Of a stretch of DNA of 55,369 nucleotides, positions 27,528 to 38,344 are shown piece by piece. The notes below the pieces were generated by a model. That model made no database searches and was not told the origin of the DNA. It saw only the letters and a program-made list of their open reading frames with translations. The DNA comes from Botryococcus braunii. Lineage: Eukaryota; Chlorophyta; Trebouxiophyceae. Location: positions 1-55,369 of the forward strand of contig KV908754.1 of NCBI GenBank assembly GCA_002005505.1. Direction: 5' to 3'. Numbering within the stretch: the first letter of the stretch is position 1; each line of letters begins with the position of its first letter. Both the position numbers and the translations under genes were made by a program.

Positions 27528-27821
27528 GCTTTCCAAGCTGAGCTTGCAGTGACGCACGACAGATTTCCAGGGAGAAAAGGGGTTTCGGACCCCGCTTCGA
27601 GACTGCGAGCTTCACTGACGAGTGAGGTCTGGCCGTTCAAACATATCGAGCTAGTCACGTAAAATTATTCCTTCTGTAGTGCTGGAAGGAATTGTTGTAC
27701 AGTAGCAACTGGGCTGGGAAAGCAGAAGTACTTCTGGGACTGATCAACTCAGTGTCAGAGCTAGGAAGAAGTGCTTCCAGGGGAAGTCATTTAAGGCTTG
27801 GAGTGAAGAACTGGCTTGATC

Positions 27822-30800
27822 ATGAAAACTAGAAGCAGACAAGTGATCATGAAAACGAGAAGTAAGCACACTGCAACGGAGTCTGGATCAGCTGGGTCTG
27901 GCTCCTCCATCAGTGCATCACCCAGCCAGCCAGCAAACTCCACTGCGCAGAGTGGAGAGATGTGCATCGCAATGACGAAAACCGGTGGCGTCGTCACCAC
28001 GAATGTCAAATGTCCAGTGACTCTGGACAGAGAGGGAGTGGAATTTCCACTCTGGGATCTGGCATATGTGGCAGCCTGTGGCCTCAAAAGGTGCAAGGCA
28101 GCCATTGAAGCTCCAATGCCAGACACAGAGGAGAATGCAGCAGCGCTCCTAATGCTGATTGAGAGCGTCCCCAAGGCGTGGGGTGCCAAGCTGGCTGCAA
28201 TGCAAGTGGCAGCCAATGCCTACCAGTGGGTTCGAGAGCGTTTTACTGGAGGGGCAGACCAGGAGGTAACAGCACGCTGGCTGGAGCTCCTACACACCAG
28301 CATGGGAGAGACAGAAACGTTGGAGGACTACTACAACAGGAAGGTGGCACTCTTCCATGCACTCAAGCGAAATGGGCACTCCATCATGGAGAGAGAAGCC
28401 AAGCTGGCAATCATCAAGGGCCTGCCAGAGGAAGCGAAGGAGACTGGGATGTTCTCCTCATCTGCTGGGAAGGATCTGGAGGGACTGTGGGAGATCATCT
28501 CCACCACAGCCAAGGGACTGGGCTTCAACGACCAGGTCCCCAGAGTCACCCCTGTGGCCAGGGCAGCCATCACACCAGCCTACTCCACCACACCAGGGAC
28601 TGCAAGCCCACAGGAGACCCAAGCTGGAGGCCAGGGGGGCCAAGCTTCATCGACCAAGGTGGAGGGACGGGACCGGCGTGACAACAGGCGCTGCCGCTAC
28701 TGCAACAAGCTAGGCCATTTTGAGAGGAACTGCCTCAAGAAGGAGGCGGACGAGAAGATGCAACAGAACCTGCAGCAAGTCATGGCTGCAATGGCCAATC
28801 TGCTTCCGCAATTCCAAAATCAAGCGTCGGCTGCAGTGGCTCGACCTCCGGAGGGCAGCGGGAACGGCAACAACTTTTTCCCCGGGGGATATCCACCACC
28901 CTCTGGTATGTCTGCCATGATTTCTCTGAATGTCTTAACACCAACACGCGTCATGCCAGAAGCGAGAAGTTTTCTGGTGGACAGTGGAGCCACCATCCAC
29001 CTAGTCAATGATCTGTCCCTGCTACATTCCCCCACCCTGCACAGAAATCCCATTCCTTTGCATATGGCTACGTCAGATGCCACGGGACAGATAATTGCAA
29101 CTGGTTCCCTATGCTTGAGCAGTGCAGAACAGCAACCCCTGTGGCTTCACAATGTGCATTGTGTTCCTTCAGCTACAGCTAATCTGATTTCAGTGACAGC
29201 TGCTATACGTGATGGGGCTAGTTTTGTGACAGACAGTGTGGGAAGTTACACTGGTATGCGTGGCGCTCAAAACTGGTCTTGTTCAGTTGCACAGAGAAAT
29301 GGCCTGTATTTCTTGCAGAAGGTCAGTCCAGTCAGAAACCCTGTCTCTGTGTTCGTTAACACAGCCAGAGCACCAGTCGCTCATGATTGCAGATTGAGAG
29401 CACTGTGGCACAGTAGACTGGGGCACCCAGGGGAGGTTAATATGAGGCGACTGCAGTCTGAAGATTTGGTCCTGGGCATCCCTGTATCTCTCTCCCCTTG
29501 CGCAAACTGTCACTCTTCATGTGAAGCGTGCATTCAAGGAAAGCACAGTCGTCCCCCTTTTGGAACCAGTTCCAGAGCAGCCACTGAGCCCCTTGAGAGA
29601 ATTCATTTGGACACAGTTGGCCCCATCTCCCCTACAGCTATTACTGGGGAGCGCTTCTTTGTCACGATTGTGGATGAGGCTACGCACTACGTCATAGCCC
29701 TGGCAGTAAAAACCAAGGATGCAATCAGCAGTGCAGTCAGAGACCTCCTGATTTTTTGGCAGAGGCAGTTGAACCGCTCTGTTAAGTGCATTCGTACTGA
29801 CAGGGGGACAGAATTCCTCAACAGTACATTGAAGGGTTTCTGTACGCAGGAGGGAATTAAATTTGAGACCTCTGCAGCATACACGCCTCAGCAAAATGGC
29901 GTTGCTGAACGGATGAACCGAACAATCAAGGAGAAGGCCAGAACACTCATGTTGCATGCAGCTGCCAAACAGTCACTCTGGAAGGAAGCAGTGGAGACAG
30001 CCTGCATCCTGTACAATATGGGACCTGTGACTGGACGTGACAAGACGCCTTATGAAGCCTTCCATGGGGTAAAGCCCGATGTATCCCTGCTCAGGACTTT
30101 TGGCTGTCTAGCACATGTGCACATACCTGATCACCAAAGGGGAGTGTTTGAGTCTAAGACCTCCCCTGGTCTCTTCACAGGGTATTCCAGTGTGTCAAAG
30201 GCATATAGAATTTATATGGGAAACGGGATTTGGAAAGAAAGCAGAGATGTTACTTTTCTGGAGCACTTAAGGGGCGCAGACAGAGTGGGGCTTAGCACCA
30301 TGTCTCCTGTGAGTCCAAATGCAGTCCAGCAGCCCTTTGCCTTGCCTTTTGTACAACAGGAGGGCCAGCAGTCCTTGGGTCAGTTGTCTTTTTGGGACTC
30401 AGATGATCCTGAGCCTCTCTGCAACCGAGAGGTCAACGTGCAGCAGTCCGGACCTGACTCCCCCTGTGCAACCACCCCCTGTGCAACTACCCCATGTGCA
30501 ATCAACCCCTGTGAGAATTCTGAGACTTCAAGTGTCAACGTGGACGGGGAGCCCACTTCCTCGGAGCTGAGCCATACGCAGTCCGGCCACAGCTGGTCCG
30601 TACTCGGACACATGGAGAACCTGGCGCGAGGAGGCGAGGAGACCAAGTCACACATGCAACGTTTGAATAATGTGCAAGAATGTGTTCGAATGGAAGTTGG
30701 GGCCATGGGTGTCCGAGGGCAAGACGGGCTGACCCGGCAGCAACGGTATGATCAGAGAGTAGCAGCACGTGAGACTGCAGCTGAGGTCACTGTGGAACAT

Positions 30801-32966
30801 GATGGAGATGTGAGTGATGGAGAGAATAGGAGAATGTCAGAGGCCATTTGCCCAGGGGAAGCAACGGAAGCTCAGCCTAATGGACAGGACTTGGCCAGGC
30901 TGGAGGGCATGTCTGATCATGTAAGCGCTGAGAGTGAGGCAAGAGAGGTCAGTTTGGAGATTTCCAATCAGACACTTGATGGACAAAGGGAGTCTTCAGA
31001 TGGCCAGGCTCTGCGTGCTTGTGAGGGACACACTGGGGAGTCACAGGTGTGTTGTGAGAGTACAAGCGTGGATGAGAGAGACACCACTGCAGGGTGTCGC
31101 ACAGTGCCAGATTATGCTGCGCCTTTAAGTGATGAGTGCATTTGGGACATGATGAGTGATGTAAGACCCAGATTGAGTGGAGCAGCATGTGAATCCTCCA
31201 AGGAGAGAAAGCTGCAGACACCTCCAGAGTGGGAGAGAGTCAGAGAGGTGTGTAACGCAGTAACCTCGAGCGAAAGAGTAGTGGAAGCACGTGCGTGTGA
31301 GCCTAGAGAGGATAGCCATGTTGTGCATGATCACAATCTGAATCCTGCAAAGGGTAAGATACCTGGGGTGAGGTGGTCCAAGGTGCCAATCCCTGGAAAC
31401 CTCAGGGAGGCGCAAAGATCCCCTCAGTGGGAATTCTGGCGCCAGGCAATGCAAGAGGAGCAAGATTCTCTTGATGCGCACGAGGTGATGGAGTACGTTG
31501 AGAGACCCAGGGGACACAAGGTGATCCCTGTGCATTGGATCTTCTCTGTGAAGACTGATGCACATGGGAACGTGTTGAGATTTAAGGCTCGGCTTGTAGC
31601 CCAGGGCTGTAGACAGATTCCTGGAGTTGATGTAGATGAGGTCTTTGCACCCACCAGTAGCTATGGGTCCAGGAGGACTTTGCTAGCAACTGCTGCAGCA
31701 AAGAACATGGAAATTCACCAGGTGGATATAAAGACCGCCTTTTTGAATGGTGAATTAGAGGAGGAGGTGTATGTGACACAGCCTCCTGGGTTTGATAATG
31801 GCAACCCCAACATTGTGTGCAGACTGCGTAAGGCCCTTTATGGCCTGAAGCAGGCTCCCAGGGCTTGGCACAAGACCCTGAATGAGAAGCTGCTGAGTAT
31901 GGGATATGAAGTGTGTAAGAGCGATGCGGGAGTTTACATAAAGAGACACGAGGATGGGGAGCTGTCATACATGCTTGTGTATGTTGATGATCTTTTGATT
32001 GTGGCAATGGGTGCGGAAGAGATAGAATGGGTGAAAAAGGAGCTGTTGGCAAGCTTCAAGATTCATGACCTTGGTGAAGTCAAGGACTTCTTGGGCTGCC
32101 AGATCCTGAGAGATAGAGAGAATCGGTGCTTATCACTGAGCTGCGTGCCTAAGATTGATGCACTGTGTGAGAAGTTTGGGGTGAGTGCTGAGTCACGTAC
32201 AGTCGATACTCCCATGAGTAAAGACTTTGTGATGTCTGGGATGCCGCAGGTTACAGTGGGTGAGACCAGCTTTGGGTCTGGGACTCCACTGCCTCCCGGG
32301 CATAGATATTGTGAGCTTGTTGGGTCTCTGTTGTATATTGCTAATACAACTCGACCTGATATAGCTCAGGCTGTGGGTGTTCTGTCCCGTTACCGGAACG
32401 CTCCCACCACTGCCCACATGAATGAGGGCTTGAGGGTATTGAGGTATCTTCAGTCTACTCGAGAGTGTGTCTTAGTGCTGGGAGGGAAAGGGCCTGTGTT
32501 AGAAGGTCATGTTGATGCAGATTATGCTGGCGATATTGACAGCAGGCATTCTACCTCGGGATATGTGCTATCAGTGTTTGGCAGTGCTGTGGTCTGGGGT
32601 AGTAAGAAGCAACACTCAGTTGCTACCTCCACTGTGGAAGCAGAATTCATGGCAACCAGTCTGGCTATTAAGGAGCTTAACTGGCTGCGTGGGTTCATGG
32701 AGGAAATCGGAACTCCTCCTTGGTCAGTGAAGCTATACTGTGACAATCAGGGGTGCATTGCTAACCTGAAAAACCCACTGTATAGCAAGTATACTAAGCA
32801 CATTGCAGTGTGCTTCCACTTTGCACGTGAAGCTATTGCAAAGGGGCAGGTTACACTCTGCTATGTGGAGTCTGCAAGGAACAAGGCAGACATGCTGACA
32901 AAGCCTCTCGCTCGCCCTGCCTTCCAGATGCACAGGCGAGGGTTTGGACTTGTGAAGATGACATAG
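27822..32966 (+). CDS. Ty1/copia gag-pol polyprotein
   Basis: Single frame of 1714 codons from ATG 27822 (first in-frame Met) to TAG 32964-32966. Approximate residue positions: gag helix region (WVRERFTGGADQEVTARWL, about 138); CCHC knuckle CRYCNKLGHFERNC (about 290); aspartic protease LVDSGATIHLV (about 385); pre-integrase HHCC with WHSRLGHPGEVN and CANCHSSCEACIQGKH (about 530-580); integrase D,D35,E in LDTVGP, RTDRGTEF and QNGVAERMNR (about 596, 658, 694); an acidic low-complexity spacer with CATTPCATTPCAINPC repeats (about 885); reverse transcriptase QVDIKTAFLNGELEEEVY, LYGLKQAPRAWH, YMLVYVDDLL (about 1300-1390); RNase H HVDADYAGD, TVEAEFMA, LYCDNQG (about 1563-1640). The last RNase H acid is replaced: KHIAVCFHF where KHID is usual. 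Otherwise no break is seen. Confidence 0.96.
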   Translation: MKTRSRQVIMKTRSKHTATESGSAGSGSSISASPSQPANSTAQSGEMCIAMTKTGGVVTTNVKCPVTLDREGVEFPLWDLAYVAACGLKRCKAAIEAPMPDTEENAAALLMLIESVPKAWGAKLAAMQVAANAYQWVRERFTGGADQEVTARWLELLHTSMGETETLEDYYNRKVALFHALKRNGHSIMEREAKLAIIKGLPEEAKETGMFSSSAGKDLEGLWEIISTTAKGLGFNDQVPRVTPVARAAITPAYSTTPGTASPQETQAGGQGGQASSTKVEGRDRRDNRRCRYCNKLGHFERNCLKKEADEKMQQNLQQVMAAMANLLPQFQNQASAAVARPPEGSGNGNNFFPGGYPPPSGMSAMISLNVLTPTRVMPEARSFLVDSGATIHLVNDLSLLHSPTLHRNPIPLHMATSDATGQIIATGSLCLSSAEQQPLWLHNVHCVPSATANLISVTAAIRDGASFVTDSVGSYTGMRGAQNWSCSVAQRNGLYFLQKVSPVRNPVSVFVNTARAPVAHDCRLRALWHSRLGHPGEVNMRRLQSEDLVLGIPVSLSPCANCHSSCEACIQGKHSRPPFGTSSRAATEPLERIHLDTVGPISPTAITGERFFVTIVDEATHYVIALAVKTKDAISSAVRDLLIFWQRQLNRSVKCIRTDRGTEFLNSTLKGFCTQEGIKFETSAAYTPQQNGVAERMNRTIKEKARTLMLHAAAKQSLWKEAVETACILYNMGPVTGRDKTPYEAFHGVKPDVSLLRTFGCLAHVHIPDHQRGVFESKTSPGLFTGYSSVSKAYRIYMGNGIWKESRDVTFLEHLRGADRVGLSTMSPVSPNAVQQPFALPFVQQEGQQSLGQLSFWDSDDPEPLCNREVNVQQSGPDSPCATTPCATTPCAINPCENSETSSVNVDGEPTSSELSHTQSGHSWSVLGHMENLARGGEETKSHMQRLNNVQECVRMEVGAMGVRGQDGLTRQQRYDQRVAARETAAEVTVEHDGDVSDGENRRMSEAICPGEATEAQPNGQDLARLEGMSDHVSAESEAREVSLEISNQTLDGQRESSDGQALRACEGHTGESQVCCESTSVDERDTTAGCRTVPDYAAPLSDECIWDMMSDVRPRLSGAACESSKERKLQTPPEWERVREVCNAVTSSERVVEARACEPREDSHVVHDHNLNPAKGKIPGVRWSKVPIPGNLREAQRSPQWEFWRQAMQEEQDSLDAHEVMEYVERPRGHKVIPVHWIFSVKTDAHGNVLRFKARLVAQGCRQIPGVDVDEVFAPTSSYGSRRTLLATAAAKNMEIHQVDIKTAFLNGELEEEVYVTQPPGFDNGNPNIVCRLRKALYGLKQAPRAWHKTLNEKLLSMGYEVCKSDAGVYIKRHEDGELSYMLVYVDDLLIVAMGAEEIEWVKKELLASFKIHDLGEVKDFLGCQILRDRENRCLSLSCVPKIDALCEKFGVSAESRTVDTPMSKDFVMSGMPQVTVGETSFGSGTPLPPGHRYCELVGSLLYIANTTRPDIAQAVGVLSRYRNAPTTAHMNEGLRVLRYLQSTRECVLVLGGKGPVLEGHVDADYAGDIDSRHSTSGYVLSVFGSAVVWGSKKQHSVATSTVEAEFMATSLAIKELNWLRGFMEEIGTPPWSVKLYCDNQGCIANLKNPLYSKYTKHIAVCFHFAREAIAKGQVTLCYVESARNKADMLTKPLARPAFQMHRRGFGLVKMT

Positions 32967-32982
32967 GTGACAGGGTGCTGTC

Positions 32983-32991
32983 AAGGGGAAG
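32983..32991 (+). other. Polypurine tract of the copia element
   Basis: AAGGGGAAG abuts the right LTR and fits the plus-strand primer site of LTR retrotransposons. Confidence 0.85.
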
Positions 32992-33870
32992 TGTTGAATG
33001 AATTGGTCAATACTGTACTTAGTGACATCCCCTGTCACATGCCATCAACAGCAGTGTAAACTATAGCCTTTATAGCCCTTTATGAACGGTATAGATCATA
33101 CTCGTACCTCAATGACATAACACGTGACTTGTACGATATGCGTTCTCAATAGACATTACGTATGGTAGTACTTTAGGATCCCTGCAGTCCGAGCCATCCC
33201 TGGGCAGCCCAGGAACGGCTCGGTACTTGTCCGAAGCATGTTGGTATCCTTGACCAACCTCTACTGTTGGAGAGTGCTGTGTGCTGTTCCTGGAAACGTT
33301 GTAGCGTGGACGGTTTTTCCCACAGGCTACGAACTGACGCTGCCGTCGTGCCATCACTGCAGGTGTGTTTAGGATTCTCAAAGTCGTTCCAGATACGATT
33401 GTGCTCAAACATTCAGACCAGTTAGATATTAATGCTGTGTGCATTGATGAGAGTGCATGACGAGAGCGCACTGAATGTTTGACCTCATTGAGACTTATGT
33501 TGACGTCCACCGTTGTGGCGGTAAGATAGTTTCACTGTACAAACATCACAAAGAGACCTTGCTGAGTTACTGATGAACTATTATTGTATTCTAGTGACGT
33601 AAAGTAGACATCGCAAGGCCTCTTTGGTGCTGAACTCTGCTATCAGGCAAGGCGTAGTGTTACGTGGTCTTTAGCAAGAGTGAGAGCAGTTAACATCATT
33701 TGTAAGACTTGTCCGAAGCATGTTGGTATCCTTGACCAACCTCTACTGTTGGAGAGTGCTGTGTGCTGTTCCTGGAAACGTTGTAGCGTGGACGGTTTTT
33801 CCCACAGGCTACGAACTGACGCTGCCGTCGTGCCATCACTGCAGGTGACGCCGCAAGCAGAAATGCTTGA
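32992..33870 (+). repeat. 3' LTR of the copia element
   Basis: Same length (879 bp) and, by eye, same sequence as the 5' LTR, including the 140-bp internal direct repeat (33226-33365 and 33708-33847). It ends GCTTGA and is followed by target duplication AGCAT. Confidence 0.95.
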
Positions 33871-33883
33871 AGCATCAATATGA

Positions 33884-35252
33884 AGTGAAGCATTTCTGCT
33901 TCAGGCGTGACCTGCAGTCCGAGCACGGCGGCAGTCATCAGTCAGTGGTCCGTGGGAAAGCACTTCCACACCACAACTCCAGGACACAAGCACACAGAAC
34001 TTTCAGGCAGCAGCGGCTGGCCAAATATACCAACATACTCCGGACAAGTCTTACATATCATGTTGCACTCTCTCTCACTCTTTTTTAGTATGATCATACT
34101 AAAAAAGAAAAGAAAAGAATTACATAAACCCAGCCCAGAGGGCATGATGAGATGCAGACGGATAAACCAACGGTATGTGAGAACCTATTTGGAATAATAC
34201 TATGCTATAACACGGATAACAATACTGATAACTGGATAATGGAGAATGCCCCCAAGTCACCGCCGCTGAAACACTTGACGGGCCTGGATCGCATCAAATA
34301 TAAAATTAACAAACCGAAACCTGATCCTCTTGCCAAATGAAGTTACGTAGTGACCACCAGGGGGACGAGAACAAATGTGGATAGCGGTCACGAACCTGAG
34401 GAAGTGCGGGGGCAATGAAACACAAAATAATGCTCATCCCCCACCGCTATGCCATACATCTCACATAAACGCTCTGAACGGGGGATAGGGGTGCGTCTTC
34501 CTACATCTACAGGTAAGTCATGGACTCCAAGACGAAACTTTAAAACTTGCCTAACACGCCTAACACTAACTGGAAGAGACAACAGTATTTCACGTTGAAT
34601 CGGCCTTTTTCGGGCAAACCATCTAAGATAAGTGCATAACTGGGGGGGTCCTTAGGTGCTAATATATGAGAGATGTGCAATCCCTCATCTAAAGACCACG
34701 TATTGCTACGCATCCCCTGATAGCAGAGTTTCTACACAAAGAGGCCTTGCGATGTCTATTGTAAGTCCCTAGATTATGGCAATATATATGTCATCACTGA
34801 CTATGCAATGTCCCTTTGGTAAGTCCATCCAAACAACTTGGCTTACCGCCATCTCCATGGCCTTTCAAGCACAATTTAACCATCATCAAACATTCAGGAG
34901 CTCTAGGCATGCACACTCATCCATGCACACAGCAATGATACATTACTATACTGAATGTTTGAACCCACTAGTGTTACTATCATACTCTCTAGCCCTAAAC
35001 ACACCTGCAGTCCGAGCACGGCGGCAGTCACCAGTCAGTAGTCCGTGGGAAAGCACGTCCACACCACAACACCAGGACAAAAGCAGACAGCACTTTCAGG
35101 CAGCAGTGGTTGGCCAAATATACCAACATACTCCGGACAAGTGACGAGCCATTCCTGGGCCGTCCAGAGAAGGCTCGGATTGCAGTAACATAAAGTACAA
35201 TTATCCAACCAGTCATTAGAGTTCGAGTTGATACGGATCACGTGTACTCCTG
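33884..35252 (-). mobile_element. Old reverse-oriented copia-family LTR, split by a LINE-A fragment
   Basis: 33884-34080 is a diverged reverse complement of the last 200 bp of the copia LTR. 34680-35252 continues with the reverse complement of its central and 5' part (shared landmarks: CTAAAGACCACGTA, GAGGCCTTGCGATGTCTA, CAAACATTCAG, AAACACACCTGCAGT, GACAAGT). The pieces match adjacent parts of one LTR, so they are one element interrupted at 34080/34680. Its internal repeat is present too, at 33905-34050 and 35000-35145. No internal coding region or second LTR is seen, suggesting a solo LTR. The mini-gypsy insertion at 35253 marks its right end. Confidence 0.82.
34085..34675 (-). mobile_element. 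LINE-A fragment inserted in the old LTR
   Basis: The minus frame 34582-34388 reads [36 protein letters not shown] and FHCP, homologous to the other LINE-A copies. At the left end a TTTTTTAGTATGATCATACT stretch (a short palindrome) precedes the shared 3' sequence CCCAGAGGGCATGATGAGATG. The frame is broken and 5'-truncated. Confidence 0.75.
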
Positions 35253-35417
35253 TGTAATATTCTTGCAAAGGATGGCCGTGCACCGACGAAAGTGCTAGTA
35301 TGGTCCGAGCACCATACCATATATAGTGCGAGCCTATGAGGCTACACCCAGTACCAATGTACCGCCCGGCACGTGCGGGGCCGATCCCCGGCACCGTCTG
35401 CCTACCGGCGCGCTACA
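35253..35417 (-). repeat. 165-bp LTR (3' LTR on minus strand)
   Basis: Starts TGTA and ends TACA on both strands, giving the canonical TG...CA termini. It contains a CCATATATAG stretch near 35318 and a GC-rich end. It matches the copy at 36488-36652. Confidence 0.9.
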
Positions 35418-35859
35418 TTCTCCCCCTCCTAGGTGACCGAGCTCCCGGGAGGCCTGCCGAATCAAGCCACAGTCACAGGCAGAGGCATATAGAAGGTCAC
35501 TGCTACACTTCTATATCTTATACATTGAGCCGGTGAGTCTCCTCCAGACACCAAACCGCAGCCGCAACTGCCAGCCTGGGTGTACACTTGCCTGAGGTAT
35601 CTCTATGGTACGCCTAGACCAAAATCCCGCAGTGACGGGGCCCAAAGGGCAGTCGTCGGCGTGAACAGATGTACACTCCACGTGTACACATTCCCACGAA
35701 GAAGCAGTGAAGTTGCTAACTTCAGGGCGGATAGTAGGGGCAGGGGCTGGACGACACTTAGCCACCAAGTCAGGGGACGTTCTGTGATCACGCGAACGTA
35801 TGGGTAAACCACGACCCCCCGGTGACGCAGCTTGACAGGCTCGTGCTGCTGTGTTTCCC

Positions 35860-36480
35860 CTAGTCAACCTTCCCACGACGACGTGCCCCGCCTCTTGGTG
35901 CCCGTGCGTTGACTTTGTCCCAGTATCCCTTTACAACATTGGGAGCATTTGCCAAATTCCGTTCCTCTTCCCAGGTGTCATGCTCTGACGAGGAACCCGT
36001 CCAGCGGACAAGGTACTCATACTTGGGACGGCCACGTGAATTGACACGACGGTGGTCCATTAAGGCTTCCACCTCCTACTCATCCTCCCCCTCCAGCACC
36101 TCTGCCGGTGGTGGGGGTTGCATCGAACCATCCCGACGGTAGCGTTCCAGGTTGGAGACATGAAAGACATCATGAATCCGCCATCGTGCTGGGAGGTCAA
36201 GCTCATAAGCTTGGGTACCCACACGTTTCACCACTTGGAACGGCCCTACCCAACGCGGGAGGAGCTTGGGCGTGCCCACCTTGAAACGAAGGTTCTTTGA
36301 GGAGAGGCGGACCCAGTCCCCCACACCAAATTGAACTTTCCTTCGTTTGGTGTTGGCATACTGCGCTTGTCTCGCAGTGGCCACCCGATGGGTCATCCTG
36401 GCCTCATTGATGAGGCGTTGCATGCCCTGGACAAAGTCAGACGCACCAGGTACCCGTCTGTGCCGCGACCGATATGGGCC
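35860..36480 (-). pseudogene. Integrase C-terminus plus chromodomain of a Ty3/gypsy chromovirus, with an in-frame stop
   Basis: On the minus strand the frame reads FVQGMQRLINEARM, YANTKRRKVQFGVGDWVRLS, LPRWVGPFQVVKRVG, ARWRIHDVFHVSNLERYRRD, a TAG stop at 36078-36076, then in the same frame KYEYLVRWTGSSSEHDTWEE, a chromodomain. GPF and HDVFHVS are the hallmark of the gypsy integrase C-terminal domain. Everything upstream is deleted up to the LTR. The stop separates integrase tail from chromodomain, so the coding capacity is broken twice. Confidence 0.9.
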
Positions 36481-36487
36481 ACCAAAA

Positions 36488-36652
36488 TGTAATATTCTTG
36501 CAAAGGATGGCCGTGCACCGACGAAAGTGCTAGTATGGTCCGAGCACCATACCATATATAGTGCGAGCCTATGAGGCTACACCCAGTACCAATGTACCGC
36601 CCGGCACGTGCGGGGCCGATCCCCGGCACCGTTTGCCTACCGGCGCGCTACA
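36488..36652 (-). repeat. 165-bp LTR (5' LTR on minus strand)
   Basis: Matches 35253-35417. On the minus strand it is followed by TTTTGGTGGCCC. A TGG start there could be a primer-binding site, but I cannot name the tRNA. Confidence 0.88.
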
Positions 36653-37700
<1,048 letters not shown>

Positions 37701-37810
37701 CTGTGCAGAACAAGAGTTAGAGTAGGCAGGGGGGGAGGCTTTGTACCGAAACCAACGCTGAAATATCCATCAAACCATGAGTACCATAGAGACTCACTCA
37801 TGGAACCACC

Positions 37811-37831
37811 AAAAAAAAAAAAAAAAAAAAA
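37811..37831 (+). repeat. poly-A run
   Basis: Twenty-one A residues. This could be the tail of a retroposed sequence, but no recognisable element lies upstream except the (GA)n array. The next 500 bp (37832-38340) hold no gene I recognise. Confidence 0.8.
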
Positions 37832-38344
37832 CTACTCTCACTGGCAACAATACTCACCCGAGCCCTCCCTTTTGTGTGCTTCGTTTGCATAACTTCCTCT
37901 ATTGACATCTGTCTGACAGATAGAGGCTCATGAGAAAGTCCGCATAGACAAGGATGTTATTATGTAACGCAATTACTTCATACACTTCTTGTTGTTGTTT
38001 TGCGTTTTCTGAGCGCGGCCTGGCATGGGGCCCTCCCCCTTGTCTTCGGCATCTTCTATTGGCGTATTTACGGTACGTAGCAAGAAAACTTGGAATGCAT
38101 AGATTTAAGAGTGAAGCTATCCTAACTTGGAATGCTTGGAGCCTGGCTGTGGACCGTGGACCGTCGGAGAGGCCATCCTAGGTAGGCACAATTTGGTGGG
38201 AGTTCCAGGAAAAACAGTGCGGGTGACTGTTGGGAGATTTTTTGTGTGCATGGCGCGGTTTCGCCTGCTCTCTTTAGTGTCAGACATTTTAAATATCATG
38301 CCGGAATGAGGCCCTTCAATGCTGAAGAGTCCAGATGACAATTT

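Larger units (their letters stand above)
26635..33870 (+). mobile_element. Complete Ty1/copia LTR retrotransposon, 7236 bp
   Basis: Two 879-bp LTRs (26635-27513 and 32992-33870), apparently identical by eye, bound an internal region with a primer-binding site directly after the left LTR, one gag-pol frame, and a polypurine tract AAGGGGAAG (32983-32991) directly before the right LTR. The flanks carry a 5-bp target duplication AGCAT (26630-26634 and 33871-33875). Protease, integrase, reverse transcriptase, RNase H order places it in Ty1/copia. Intact frame and matching LTRs indicate a recent insertion. It landed in the LINE-A fragment. Confidence 0.97.
35253..36652 (-). mobile_element. 1.4-kb LTR-bounded deletion derivative of a chromodomain Ty3/gypsy element
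   Basis: Two 165-bp direct repeats (35253-35417 and 36488-36652; TGTAATATTC...GCGCTACA on the plus strand, at most a base or two different) are flanked by the 5-bp duplication TCCTG (35248-35252 and 36653-36657). Read on the minus strand, a polypurine tract AGGAGGGGGAGAA abuts the 3' LTR (35430-35418). The interior holds only the end of pol. Gag, protease, reverse transcriptase and most of integrase are missing, so movement would need proteins from an intact relative. Confidence 0.9.

Noticed and set aside
29517..29957. Several antisense and alternate frames within 28-33 kb
   Set aside because: Shadows of the intact copia gag-pol frame.
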